This document shows positions 45,796 to 58,500 of a stretch of DNA of 64,000 nt, in pieces; position 1 is the first letter of the stretch; the number at the start of each line of letters is the position of its first letter. The notes under the pieces are model-generated. The model was not told the DNA's origin, searched no databases, and worked only from the letters and a program-made list of their open reading frames with translations. Both the position numbers and the translations under genes were made by a program. The DNA comes from Stentor roeselii (lineage: Eukaryota > Ciliophora > Heterotrichea > Heterotrichida > Stentoridae), in NCBI GenBank assembly GCA_006503475.1, contig RSEH01000049.1, forward strand, positions 123,360 to 187,359. The letters are read 5' to 3'.

Positions 45796-46227
45796 GCACA
45801 AAAGCTGATTTCAATTCAAAAAGCTTGCATTACACTCAGTAGCCTCAAGCACAAGACGTTCTCGGAAGAAGTTATCAAAAGTCCTAAGCAATCAATTAAG
45901 GCACCACCTAATCGATTGCAATACCAAAACATCATATGCGACACCAAAGATGACCCCCAAGGTAAAAATCCATTAATTTCTCTATCCAATAAAATAATCA
46001 TGTCCATATAAAGACTTTATCAGCCATCTGAAAGAAAAACTCGTTACTTCATCATTTACAACAAGTTTGTCAGTACCGAGAGAAAAAATCGTGATCAATT
46101 CATTCTTGAAGTGAATTGTAAACACTTAAAAAGGAAAGCTTTCAAAAAGTTCATTAATGAAGACAAAGAAGTCCATCAGAAGCAGAGAAAACCCTGGATC
46201 AGTACTTCTCCTTATATTGTTGTATAA
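45796..46227 (+). pseudogene. Near-intact reading frame with one in-frame TAA
   Basis: A frame of 144 codons, closed by TAA at 46225, is broken only by a TAA at 46009 and preceded by ATG AAA TAA at 45787. It reads coherently on both sides (LKHKTFSEEVIKSPKQSIKA before, RYFIIYNKFVSTERKNRDQF after). No GT..AG 15- or 16-nt intron would remove the TAA. It is either a recently broken gene or a gene read through at TAA. No family recognised. Confidence 0.45.
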
Positions 46228-46399
46228 AAAGATAGAAAAAATAAGCATAAAATATTTATTTAGAAGTAATTTATGTGATTAAGTTTGGATATTTCATGCC
46301 AATAGAATAAAATTAGTATTTATTATCAAACAAAAAAAACAATTTTTTTCAATTTTAAATGTCTACTTTTTGGTGTCTACTTATTTTCCATCTTAAATA

Positions 46400-48530
46400 A
46401 ATGGTCATATTTTATTATAAAATGAACGATAACCCGAGGATGCAATATACGCAATCAAGAATACAGCTCAGTATTTAGAGCGTGTTGAAAGTTTATTAAA
46501 TTACGAAAATATCTATAATCTTCCAGAGATTCGTTATATTGATGTTGATATGGAAATATTTGATTCTAGTAGAATCGATAATTAAATTTACAGGGATTCA
46601 AAACTAAATATTCAACATTCTGGTGATGAAAACATAATTATTTCTCGTGCGATTGCATTATACATTATGTTTGATGCTAAAAGCAAAATCTTATCAATTT
46701 TAAATATTACCTATACTCTATCATGATTCTTAGTAATACTTTATTGGAAACTACTATGAAGAATTTACTGAAATACAGTTATGTTTAGACAGTTACTTCT
46801 TTTATGAGTCAAGAAAATTTTTTTTTATCTTTAAAGAAAAAGTACTGCTTTGTCCTGAAATTGTTTCAAAAGAAAAGAAAAATATCATGAAGATTTTTTA
46901 AAATTGGCTAAAGTTAAAGATTAAATTTATAGGAATTGTTGAAGGAATGCTAGTTGACAATGTTTTGCAGACTCTCAAATCTATTTTAGGTTCTTTTGAT
47001 AAATATAAAATGTAATTTATGAGCAAGTACATTTAAGTATTTACAACTTATCTGATTCAATAATAATGCATATTGATAATATAATGTTAAATTATTTAAT
47101 TGATCCAAAGCGAGGCTACCAAGTTTAAAAAAGTTTAATTGATGAATCACCACTCGAAATAGCTAAAAAAGATATAATAAATGAAATTTTGAAAGATTAT
47201 TCATTTGAATTCCTATTTCTTTTTTCATATTCTATGATTGAACATGTTGACAACATTATGCCTAATTTTTTACTCTGAAACTCATGGATTTATCAAAAAT
47301 TGCAATTTTAATGACAGAATTCTTCAATAAACACCAAATAATCGTAGATCGATCTTAAAAAATCTACTTAGAAACAAAAACTACCGAATAAATTACTCTA
47401 GACATTGTAGTTATCAGATTTATCTTGAATTTTATGGCCTTTTATGATAAAATTTAAAGAATATTCCTTAAAGAATTCAATAAAAAGCTTGAATAAAATA
47501 TTTTCTGTATCAAAAATTTTTTAATAAGTCTCTTAAAATTACCGAAAACTCAACAAAGTATTACCCTTGATACCATAAATCAATAAATGGTATCAAATAT
47601 TGAAGAGACTTATGTTGTAGTTTCAAAAAAAATTATCAATGAAGAGTCAGATTTACGCTAACTTAGTCAAGATATGAAAGAAGACTTCAGAAGAAGGCTT
47701 ATGTGTCACCCTTTTAGAACTGTATTAGTTCAGTTCTTACCTGATGAAAATTTGAATTTTTAAGACTCTATTGATGAAATTTTATCAAAAACATTTACTA
47801 TGACGTTCCCAAATAATATTCGAGGGATAACTCTTTATTCAAGAGCTGTTGTGCTTCGAAAATGCACAAATTCAGAGTTTGAAACGCAGTTACCTTTTAT
47901 ATTTCTCTTAATGAAGCTGCTCACTACTTACAAAGAGTTCAAGTTTATAATTTAGGTGAAGCTAACAGAAATTTTAGTGCTGATTGTAATATAAGGTTAA
48001 ATTTAGGTAAAGATTTACCTGAAAACTTTGAAGAATGAAGTAATAAAGAAGCACTAAAAAAGATTAATAATTTTAAATTTTATGCAAATTTGAGTTTAAA
48101 AAAAGAAAGCGAAAAAAAATCAGATGATAATCAAAAAAAATACTTGGTGAAAAATTAAGGGATGAAGAAAGAAAAAGTGTTAAAGAATCAGAAGATAAAG
48201 AAGGTGAAGAAGAAAAAAGCAATAAAAAACAATGAAAACTTCAATTGAAATTTTAAAAAGAATAAACCTGGAATCGAAGGTGGGAAATATCTAGAGATTA
48301 ACCTATTCGGAAAACAATACCAGATGCTGCAGTTAAGAGATGTTGAGTTTTTATTATCAGACCCAAAACATTCGAGTCTTCCTCAGTTCAGAAAACGATT
48401 TAGCCAAGAGAACTTTGCCTTGAATTCAGATAATAATGGCTACCCTGTTAAAGGTGACAATAATTATCATTTGGGGAAGTGTCCCGGATATCTAGGCAAT
48501 TACAGAATTGTTTTCAAGAGTTTTAATTAA
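46400..48530 (+). pseudogene. Large decayed gene, unknown family
   Basis: Protein-like reading continues for about 700 codons with a handful of frame changes. Examples are AIKNTAQYLERVESLLNYEN near 46460, CLDSYFFYESRKFFFIFKE near 46780, DEILSKTFTMTFPNNIRGI near 47780, and a last intact stretch FSQENFALNSDNNGYPVKGD near 48400. From 47281 to 47899 one frame holds 206 codons with seven stops, all TAA (47356, 47389, 47455, 47494, 47584, 47659, 47761). Later frames carry TGA where Trp would fit. It ends at a TAA near 48530. No family was recognised. Confidence 0.6.
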
Positions 48531-48839
48531 TACTTTAGTTATAATTTAAGAATATTCATTCAATTAGGGTTTAGGTATGTGCTGATCTACTTTGGTATAT
48601 TTATTAATGCAAAAAAGATGAAGTGTTGATGTAATGAATAAAACCACGTTTATAAGTGTTTCGATTTATTTATCAGCAAAATTTTTTTTTATGATTCTCT
48701 TTTCAAATTAATCAATAAAACTTTGGTAATTTCTTAATTTTTAAATGAATCCAAAAGTAGGTTCATCAGATATACAGAAAACTCTTGGTAAGCATTACCC
48801 TTTCTTCAAAGCCCTAATAATTGAGATGTCCCCGAATAG

Positions 48840-49800
48840 TCTTTAAAATACATCAATTAGAGATTTTGAGTTATTCAGAAGTATTCTGCATTGACTCAAA
48901 CCAAGCAAGAGAATGTCAGACTACAAGCTGAATTCGACTTCTATGATGATCGGGGTAACTACCAAATCACATTTCACTACCACATCGGCTCTTGTTTCGA
49001 GATCTTAAATAATCTTATATTTTTCAGGTGTTGCTACCATAAAACAATTGATAATTTGTTTTTAAAAACATCTAAATCAAGGTCCGGCTTCACCATCAGA
49101 CTTTAATCGAGGTAAAGTTTTGACTTTATTGACTTAAAATATGACCAATACAGTTCAGTGTTCATTTTGAGTTATAATCTTAAAAGCACGTGAAAGTGCA
49201 TAGTGCAGCTTTTCTGAATCTTATGATTTACTCAAGAAAACTAGTTCAGCCGGCATTCTCGCAACACTATCTGAAGATTGACACATCGCAAATGCTTTGA
49301 GACTGTTAGGCACTCAATCATTTACTGAAAACGAAGCCTGAGAACATCTTGCTACATCATATCAACAGTTCAAATTAAAGTAAGTAATTTGGCCTTGTTT
49401 AAAATAAGAATTTCATTACATCCAGTACCAGAACCTGAATGGAAAAAGCTGAAAATGGGCTTAGGCTAGCAGGCGACTACTTAGTAGTGTGTCATTAATA
49501 TATCGGATCCGTTTCAAGATCTTGAAATCATGGGATTAGGATTTTCGGGTTGGTATTGCTAGTATAAGTTCATATTTGGAAAATTAATAGAAATATATAG
49601 GGGCCTGGTTTACCAACAGCCTTTAGTCGATGTAAGTGCCTGCCAAAGAACTTTTTTGGATTTCATTGATTAGGATGTTATTGCTTAATTAGGATAGCGA
49701 TTTTTTTGAGATGAACTCTGGCATCTACGACAGATCTTGCTATGCCAGCCATCTTCTTTCGATTTTTTGACAGAATTCTTCCTTAAGACCTCTTTTTCAC
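48840..49800 (+). pseudogene. Decayed DYRK kinase (third copy)
   Basis: Fragments in shifting frames match the two intact DYRKs in order. EILSYSEVFCI matches EILKFSQVFCI. YDDRGNYQITFHYHIGSCFEI matches FDDESGDYRVSIHDHIAYRYEI. LKTKPENILLHHINSSN matches CDLKPENILLKQANRS. KNFITSSTRT aligns with the YTYIQSRYYRAP loop. LEIMGLGFSG aligns with YIMEYLGLPPG. Stops and frame shifts are frequent, so no kinase can be made. GC is higher than in flanking DNA. Local family growth by duplication is likely. Confidence 0.72.
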
Positions 49801-50515
49801 CACTTTCTATATACATTGATTTTTTTTTTGCCTACAGAACTAACTGATTCTTTTCTAGCTGATTACGATTAGGACCTTTGACCAAATTATTATCCCTATC
49901 CTTAACTCTCAACATATGAAATAACAATATTCATCTTATCATCTCTTTTAGCCTCCTCCCTTATACTAAAAAATTTTTTTCATAAAACCAAAGCTCATAT
50001 CTAGTGTGAAAAGTCCAGGTTGATTCAATTCAAAGCTGATTGATACTTGAGAAATCAAATTGTACATTTAAAACTCGGGAAAAAACGATTGGCCACATTG
50101 CGCAAAATATCTTGGAACTTCCCTGAACATACGCTATAACTTTTACTCCAGAAACATATCATTAACTAATTCCCTTTCTCAACACTATTTTCAAAAACCA
50201 TTCTCACATGTTTAAATCAGATGATTCAAATTTCTTATCATATAGATAAATTTCTCAAATCGAACCACTTCATTCAGGTTGCCATTCATCAATTCAAACT
50301 TGTGCTTTAAGGTAATTTAAAAATTCATGTGAATTCTAAACAAGCTTCAAAAGAACTGAAATGTTTTAGCCAAAAAAAAGATTTAAAGAATGATGACAAA
50401 CTGATAATAATTTTATTAAGACTCTTAGAATAAGTTATCCACTGAGTCACTTTCTTGAGAAGAATCGGCAGTTTTTGAAGAATTCACTTGAAGATAAAAC
50501 CATTATAATAAGAAA
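49801..50515. other. AT-rich intergenic DNA
   Basis: About 700 bases without a supported gene, array or RNA gene. It serves as the upstream flank of the gene at 50516. Confidence 0.4.
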
Positions 50516-51418
50516 ATGGGTGTTAAATGGGAAAAAATTTGGAAAGGTCTTGCTTTGGTTGGCACTCTTAATCTGGGTGTTAAGGGTTTCAGGATGTTGC
50601 ATGCAGAATGGATGGACAAAGTTGAGATTCAAGATTATTTTCAAGGAAATGCCCTTATTACTGGCTGCACTGACAAAGTCGTCATTGAAATTTGTAAGCT
50701 TCTCGCGAATGGTGTCACTGGTTTTTTGGTAATGGAAGAGTCATATGAAAAATTCCAGGTTTTTCAAAAAGAAATAAAAGAAATCAACCCAAATGCTCAA
50801 CTTGAATGGATTGATTTGAACTTATCAGGCCTTCATCGGAACTTCGAAGAAAAGTATCAAGAAACTGCGAAAAAACTTGAAAACTTTAAAGTTTCTCTTG
50901 TGGTTCATGGAAAAATCTGCAGAAATCCAGGATTTTTAGTGAATCAATCTGATGAATCTTCTGAAAAGCTAATAAGTGAAAATATTTACCCTGTGACTGT
51001 TTTGAATCATTTATTCGTGAGTCATTTAGAGAGAGATAATCGTAAAGGGCTGGTAATCACTTTAGGAAATTCGATAGAAGAAGGTATTTTTCCTGGTTTT
51101 TCATTATTTTCCGCTGGGATGCGGTACCAGACGTTTTTATCAGAAGGGCTGAAATTCGAGTATCAAGATGTGAAGTTCGCTCTTTTAAAACTTGATCCAG
51201 GCCTGGCATTCACACAAGAGGGTTGTGAGGACTTCTCGATAAACCACAGTGAACTGGCTCGTTCTTTTCTAGTGAACTTGAAAAACGGTTATAATTACCC
51301 TTCATTTAAATTTAGATCGTGGCTGTTTTTTTCCCGGTTATTTCCTTATATGCCTTTGGTTTTCCTGACGAGACTAGTGATGCCTTGGTACTTATCCGCA
51401 AAAGTCCTAAAAAAATGA
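50516..51418 (+). CDS. Short-chain dehydrogenase-like pseudoenzyme
   Basis: A 300-residue protein resembling the HSD17B12/Let-767 group of SDR enzymes in layout: an N-terminal hydrophobic segment, a Rossmann-type strand-loop-helix (NALITGCTDKVVIEICKLLA), a VVHGKI segment, and a C-terminal hydrophobic part. The cofactor motif TGxxxGIG is degraded to T49-G50-C-T-D-K-V-V, losing two Gly. The catalytic YxxxK site reads F198-S-A-G-M202, with both Tyr and Lys lost. It therefore cannot act as a normal dehydrogenase. It could be a binding or structural protein of the ER. The frame is intact with normal codons, so it is under selection rather than decaying. It ends in TGA. Confidence 0.72.
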   Translation: MGVKWEKIWKGLALVGTLNLGVKGFRMLHAEWMDKVEIQDYFQGNALITGCTDKVVIEICKLLANGVTGFLVMEESYEKFQVFQKEIKEINPNAQLEWIDLNLSGLHRNFEEKYQETAKKLENFKVSLVVHGKICRNPGFLVNQSDESSEKLISENIYPVTVLNHLFVSHLERDNRKGLVITLGNSIEEGIFPGFSLFSAGMRYQTFLSEGLKFEYQDVKFALLKLDPGLAFTQEGCEDFSINHSELARSFLVNLKNGYNYPSFKFRSWLFFSRLFPYMPLVFLTRLVMPWYLSAKVLKK

Positions 51419-51525
51419 ACTTTTATCTGCCTCTTCAGGGTTAAATTAGTTAAAATCATCTAAATTCAGCAGATCTTCTGAATTTTATTGCATTCTATCA
51501 GTCATTATGAATATAATTTCGACTC

Positions 51526-52020
51526 ATGGAAACAATTAAAGAAATATTATCAGAGGACTCATCTCCTTCCAGTTCTTTCTCGAATGACGCTGAAGATAAC
51601 CTGCAGTCCATTCAAGAACTTACTGAATTGCCTGAATTGACTTTCAGTGACGATTCTTTCACTCCTGCCTTTGAAGATATTCAGAAAATCATCAAAACCT
51701 CTGAACTGATTAACCAACAAATCAAACTTCGACTGGAAAAACTCAGGTCAAAGCTTAATTTTTCTCATTCTCGCTCACATTCTAACAGCATTCAACAAAT
51801 AGCCAGGTCTTTGTTGGTCTTGCCTGAAACGACTTCGACTTTAAGGGTTAACAAAGACTATTTAATACAGATTAATAACCAGCAGGAACTGCTTTTGCAG
51901 CTCTTTGACCAGGTTGAAGTTTTGAGCAAGGAAATTGACGAGAAAGGAATTTGCTTAAGTCAGTCGTGCCTTGTCGAACTTTCAAATGATCGGGTTCCTT
52001 GCTGCTGTGTTGTTGTTTAG
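51526..52020 (+). CDS. Helical protein with CaaX box
   Basis: A 164-residue protein. An acidic, Ser-rich N-terminus (about 1-50) is followed by helices with coiled-coil character (about 60-140). It ends RVPCCCVVV: the last four residues Cys-Val-Val-Val form a CaaX prenylation site with two more Cys before it for palmitoylation. It is presumably anchored to the inner face of a membrane. No catalytic or binding motif seen; family unknown. It is 107 bp downstream of the SDR-like gene on the same strand. Confidence 0.75.
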   Translation: METIKEILSEDSSPSSSFSNDAEDNLQSIQELTELPELTFSDDSFTPAFEDIQKIIKTSELINQQIKLRLEKLRSKLNFSHSRSHSNSIQQIARSLLVLPETTSTLRVNKDYLIQINNQQELLLQLFDQVEVLSKEIDEKGICLSQSCLVELSNDRVPCCCVVV

Positions 52021-52595
52021 TAACAATAGCTAATTAGAATGATTCATCGATCAGTCAATAAATTTTTAGTTTGAATTGAAGATTAGATGGGTTAGTAAGA
52101 GATTAAAATACAGAAGAGATAATTTGTTTTGTTTGAAGAAGGTGCAGATGTAGGATTTATGGGATTATGAAAAAATTATTTCTGAGTAAAATTTTTAGAA
52201 TAGGCAATGATCCTCATAGAAAAATCAGAATTTTGCAGGAAAACTTTAAGATTGAGATTTATTTATAAACTGATAACATTTATGATAAACAATTTTGAAT
52301 TTAATTCATATATTATAATAATATATTAGATGTCATTATGGATATCAGAACTTTGAATAAATAATTTAAGTTAGTATTCTGTATTTCAATATACAATATA
52401 TGGAAATTTTTAATAAAATGCCAAAATTTACAATAGTCTCATGAAATCAAAGATAATACTTAAAGGAAGTAATCTGATTCAGCTAAATATGTAAAATTTT
52501 CTTTAGTTCATAAAAAACTTGATGATTGGAATACTTAACGAATCTCTCCAAATCATTATAAATTAATAACTAGGTTTAAACAAATTTGTTAAAAA
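52021..52595. other. AT-rich intergenic DNA
   Basis: 575 bases, AT-rich, with a minus-strand shadow frame only. No RNA gene or repeat seen. It holds the upstream flank of the gene at 52596. Confidence 0.4.
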
Positions 52596-55500
52596 ATGTG
52601 GATAATGATCTTTCTTCGTTCTGTCCTAGGTGAAAACCCATCATACCTCTGCTCAGGGTGTTCCAAGCCTTACACCCTTGGATCCTTCGCAACAGTCGGC
52701 CTATGTCCCTCTGGATATACGCTTTCTTCTTCAACTTGCAATCCTTCATCTTCACTTCTCTTTTCATTAGACTTTTCTTCAACAACATCACTGATTAAAA
52801 CCTCAGTAAATTCTTTTTCAGTCGAAAGCGGGTCCTTTTCAACAACAGGAAACCCTTTTCCAACAGTATCAAGAGGTTTTTACTTCCCATCAAACAGCTT
52901 CTTAAAGAACAGTCAGCTAATTCCTTCGCCTGACCTGACACTTGAACTATGGGTGCGAGTCCTAACCGACGGGTACATTTTCGGAATTAAAGGGACTTCA
53001 TCTTACTTAGCCTTGAGAGGAAAAGACTCGATATACCTTGACTATCGTTACTGCGCTTCTAACTTTATCTGTTCACTAGTCTCAGAAGTTGACTCAAGGA
53101 CTTTGACTCCATCAACACCCGAAAAGTGGAAAAACGTGAGAGTCCAACTCGAGGTGACCGGAATGACGACGATGACTTCGAACCTTGACTTAAACTACGA
53201 GGCCTCAACCCCTTCGACTGTTGATGGCCAAAATGCAGTTTTCAATGAAGTCTACAGCTGGACTTTCGGAATGAGTATTTCAGGGTTTTCAGGATTCATT
53301 TACAAAGCAATTGCATTTAACACGGTCAACTTGGGAAACATTTATCGTTTGTACCTCGCCGACCCTCCAATATGCGACCCTGGGTATTTCTATGATGAGG
53401 GTTCTTGTACCGCTTGCCCTGGGTGCACTAATAATGGCTGGTGCGTCAGAAGCTCAGATTGTTCGATTTGTTTGAGCAACACTTGTTCGAGTTGCTCTGG
53501 ATATAGTTATGATGACTGCAATGTTTTCACTAGTGATTGCTCAGATGGATGTATCAGCTGTGAGAGCTGGAATAAATGTAATAAATGCCGCTATGGATAC
53601 ATCATTCGGGATGAAGGCTGGGCAAAGTACTGTAAAGAAGACTTGAGAATTATTCTCATCAGTACCACTGTGAGTGATTTTGTTGTTTCAGGTGCTGATG
53701 AATATGATCAGTATATGGATTACACTTCTAATGATGACCCTAAACCTGTCGCTGGAAGAGGATATTATTTCACTTCTAAACAGTTTTTAACTACTAAGGG
53801 TAACTTTTTAATGCCTAATGAGTTTATGATTTACATGTGGGTCTTACCTTTAACTGCAGGAACTATTATATCTAAAGGGTCGACTGGAATTACTGATACT
53901 AATGTTTTTATAGATACTAAAAATATATTCACTGGGACCACGAATGTAGAGACTCTAAATTCAAATCTTGTCAACAGCATTTGGAACTATCATGTGGTTC
54001 GAGTTCATTTCACAGAAAATCTTAATATTGATGTTTATGGAACAACAACAACTTTAACAACATTTAAAGATTTAGCCAGAAATGATTTAGTAAATACAAA
54101 ATTAATACTTGGCAATAATACTCTTAACGGATTTTCAGGTTATTTGGCTTATGTTGGAGTTGCATCAATAGCTCTGAGTCCTGGTTATTATATTTATGGC
54201 TATATGCAAACCCTTAACTTGCCCTTCGGAAGTCAACTGAACCCTTGCCTGTCTTCAAATACAAATACCTGTGATGTAACCTGCACTTCTTGCGATAGCT
54301 GCTTTGATTTAGTCAATAACTTCTGCTATAACTGTCCTGTTGGATACTATCACTCTCAAACATCATGTCCAGGTCCTTCCAGTTCTTCCTCTGTAGTGAC
54401 TATTAATAGCAAACAGTATTCAGTTCGAGGGCCTTGCTTGCAGGGTGGTAAAGGACTTGGCTGTCTGTCATGTTTCACTAGTTCTCACTTTTATTTATAC
54501 GAAAATCTCTGCATCATGAACTGCCCGACAGGATATTCACTGATTAATGGTATCTGTAAAGATGGAGACCTTAAGGTTTTTGTCCAGTCCTTCAAAAATC
54601 TGTTTGTTTCTTCAACTTTTGGAAGTATGTCATTCGGAAGTGATACAGTTCAAAGTTACCCTTATCTTGATGTGAAAGACCCGATTCCAGTTTATAACAG
54701 AGGGTTTTACTTTAAGAGTAACTCTTATATTTCAGTTTCAGGATTATTTTTTGGGCCGGAAATGAGTATTTCGATCTGGGTTTTTGTGGTAGGATATGGC
54801 GATTTCTATTATAAGAAGATAAGCGGAGTTACTGACAACTTTAAATTGAATATAAATTCTGACGGTAATACTTATTTTAACATGAATGCAGCTTATTCAA
54901 AAAATTTATACTTCAAAGAGCCTTCAATAAACCTAAATGTTTGGAAATATATTACTATAAAAATCTCATATGAACCAGTTGAGATGATAACTTATGTTGA
55001 GTTGTATTATCAAGAGACTTGGAAGGGTGGCACAGAGTTTTTATATGATTTTTTTGAAGAAGACCAAAGTTACCCCTTAATTCTAGGCTCTGATAAAGGG
55101 TATGGGTTCACTGGATTTATGTACATGGTCATCATTTACTCAACTGACTGGGATTTCCCGGAGACCATAAATTACCTGGGCTGTGGAGATAGCCCTGAAA
55201 CCACCTATTGTCTCGAAGATTGTCTAATCAATCAGAGATTTGACTCAAATCTACTTGCTTGCGTTGACTGTGACCAGAGTTGTACGAACGGCTGTGTTAA
55301 ATCTTCAGACTGCGTAACATGTTTAACAGATCTCTGTGCTACTTGCACCACTGTAGACGCCACCACCTGCAGTACTTGCAAAGCGAATTCCGTAGACACA
55401 AATGGAAAGTGCGAGTGTGTACCAGGGTACGTCTTAAACGCAAACACCAATACATGTGAAGTCTGTCCTACAAACACCCTTTATTTCACGAACTACCAAC

Positions 55501-58500
55501 TTTGCATCACAGCAGATAAATGCCCAGGAATCAGTCCAGCCGTCAGTTCTCTCTGCACGATGACGGACTTTGAACTGGTTTACTTCACGTTCCAGAGCTA
55601 CTCCGACACATTCACCGACTCAGCCTCTCAAATAAAGATAACGACAGGGTCCGACTCATCGTTTTACCCGTCTTATTCTTCGACTGACCCTTGGATGATC
55701 CCAAGCCGAGGTTTTTATTTCTCGCTCTTGAGTTATGTTTCAATTGACACAGAAGACAAAATAATTCTTGCTCCGGAATTCACCATCGGCTTCTGGATCA
55801 AGCCGCAAGGGGAAGGAATTATTTTTGAAAGATCTGATGGCTCTTCTTTGATTTCAGTCAGCATTGTTTTTTGCACAGGGCCGAACTTTTATGATGTTTT
55901 TGTTGACATCAGGGATTCGAATAATCAGATTTTTTATTCTGAAGCACAGTTCGTGATCGATACTTGGAAACTTGTTGAAATTTTAGTAGGCAGGAATGAC
56001 CAAGGCAGAACAGTTGCACATTCAGGTACGTTTTACACGACTGTTGAAAGTTTTATGAATAGTTTTAAAGATTCAACTTTGCCTAAATCAACTAAATTCG
56101 GGTTTTTCACAGGATTTGCCTGGGATTTTGTTATTTATAATTTTTGGCACCCGCTTAGTCTCAATCAGCAAAATGGGCCAATTGGGTTGACGGGAGTTCT
56201 TTCTAATTGTTTGGTTGATCAATATGATCCTGACTGTTTGTCTTGCGACACTAGTTGTAGTAACGGGTGCATTGGCTCAGGGTCTTGCTCGCTTTGTAGT
56301 GATCCGCTATGTTATGGGTGCTCATCAAGTTTAGTATGCAATCAATGTTACGGAGATGCAACTTTTAATCAAGGAATCTGCAGCTGCCCAAATGGATTTG
56401 ACAATATAAATTTGGTATGTTCTCAAGTCATATGCAATGATCCTCTTTGTAACACATGCTCTTCATCCACAATTTGCACACAATGTCACGGAAATGCAAC
56501 TTTATCACAAGGTTCTTGCTCTTGTCCAAACGGGTTCGATGCTATTAACTTGATTTGCTTTCCTATCCAGCCATCACCAGTTCAATGCTTTTCCACTTGC
56601 TTGACCTGTGAAGGGTCAACAGAAAACCAATGTTTGACCTGTGTAGGAAAACTCAGTCTTTTAGGAGGGACTTGCATTGAATGCCCGAACATATTTTGGA
56701 ACATGGTAACCAGAAAATGTCAGGAAGTTAAAGATGTCATTTTTTATGTCAAATTTTCTGGATTTGATGGGGTTCTTTATGATACTATCCAGCAAGTGCC
56801 TGTAGTTACTGGCTTGAATCAATCCTTTTACCCACTTTATGATATTGAAGACCCTTTTGCGACTATTGATAGAGGGTTTTATTTCAACGGAGTAAACTCT
56901 GTTGTTCGGTTACCAGAATATTCAATGTGGACTACGCCGAAACTCATCATGCCACTGACTTGGACATTAGAAATCTGGGTAAATTTTCAAGAGTTGTCAG
57001 GCTGCCTTTTTTCGTGGACAAGTGATACAATCCAACTTTTTTCACTGTGCTTGAATTCTTCTCATTTTTCATCGAAACTCTCAACTACTTCAATTAAACT
57101 TCAAGAATACCTTTTCCCTTTCTCATCAAATCAAAATATTTGGAAGCAGGTTTCTATTTCATTTAATTACGCGAACCCATCAGTTATTTTATTAAAAATA
57201 AACAACGTAATAGTATCTCAACATTTTTCTACCGGTTTCATTCCAAACTACTTATCCAAAACTACTTACACTTTAGGAAAGGCAGGGTCAATATATTTAA
57301 ATGGTTTCATGTATCAAGTAACTATTTACTCATATGAGCCAGAAACAGCGAATATTCCTCATTCTGAATGCGAATTTGCTTTATCAGGAAAATGTATACC
57401 CAGCTGTGGTCTTAACCAGTTCTGGTTAGGCCCAGGATTCGATGACTGCTCAGATTGCCTAGCATCCTGCCAATCAGGGTGTAAAAATAATGATTCATGT
57501 TTACTCTGCTCTCAAGACCTGTGTTCTGTTTGTCAAAATACCACCTCAACATCTTGTCTGAAGTGTGTTGAAGGAGCAGAGTTAAGTTCAATGCTTGAAT
57601 GTTCTTGCCTCCCTGAAAAAGTCTTCGATAAACACCTAAGTCAATGTGTTGAATGTAAAGAAAGTCAATATTTTTACAATGAGACTTGCTTCAACTGCAG
57701 TCAGTTTTGTCAAAGGTGCAACCAAAGCAACTGTTTAGATTGCATTGAAAACGCTTATCTGGAAGATAATACTTGCAAGTGCCTTGATGGCTTCGCAGGC
57801 AGTAAAGAATGTGCTCGGTCATGGTTTACAGTAAAGCTTAAAATAACAAGCGACAACGAAATTTTCCTGCATTTTTCTCAAGAACTCAAGACTAAATTAA
57901 CGGTAAAGTGGATGGAAGTGACTCTGGCCAAGTCTAAACTGAAAAACTTCCAAATTGAAAAATGGAGTCAAAAAAGTTACAAGTTGATTCTGAACTTCAG
58001 AGAAAAACTCCAGAAAGATTCAACTATTATTGTAAAATTTAAAAAAAATATTTTTTCTGTTGATGGAAGTGAACTTTCTGTAACAGGCCTAGAAGGGCAG
58101 CTTGAATCTGACATAAACCCAACAGCGCAAAAGATGAAAACAGAAGCAATGGAAAAAAGTGTTACTATAACTATCAGTTTTACAGCTGTAAGTATTGGAC
58201 TGGCCTTTGCTAATCCGAATCCTTCATCACTTTGGAGTTTTATTAGTACAGTTCAAATGTTGTGCTTTATTCGATTATTATCAATAGATTTACCACCTAA
58301 ATTTGAAGGCTATTTGGAAGGCCTGAAGAAATACAACTTATTTCCAAATATTTTCGAATATTTTGTGCCACATTCAGGAGGGAAGAAGCCTTACGATAAA
58401 GCATTTTCTTTTGGATATACTGATCATTTGATACTATTTAATGTTGGAAATTTCATATCTGCTTTTTTAAGTATGTTGGTAATGTTCTTGATTATTTTTT

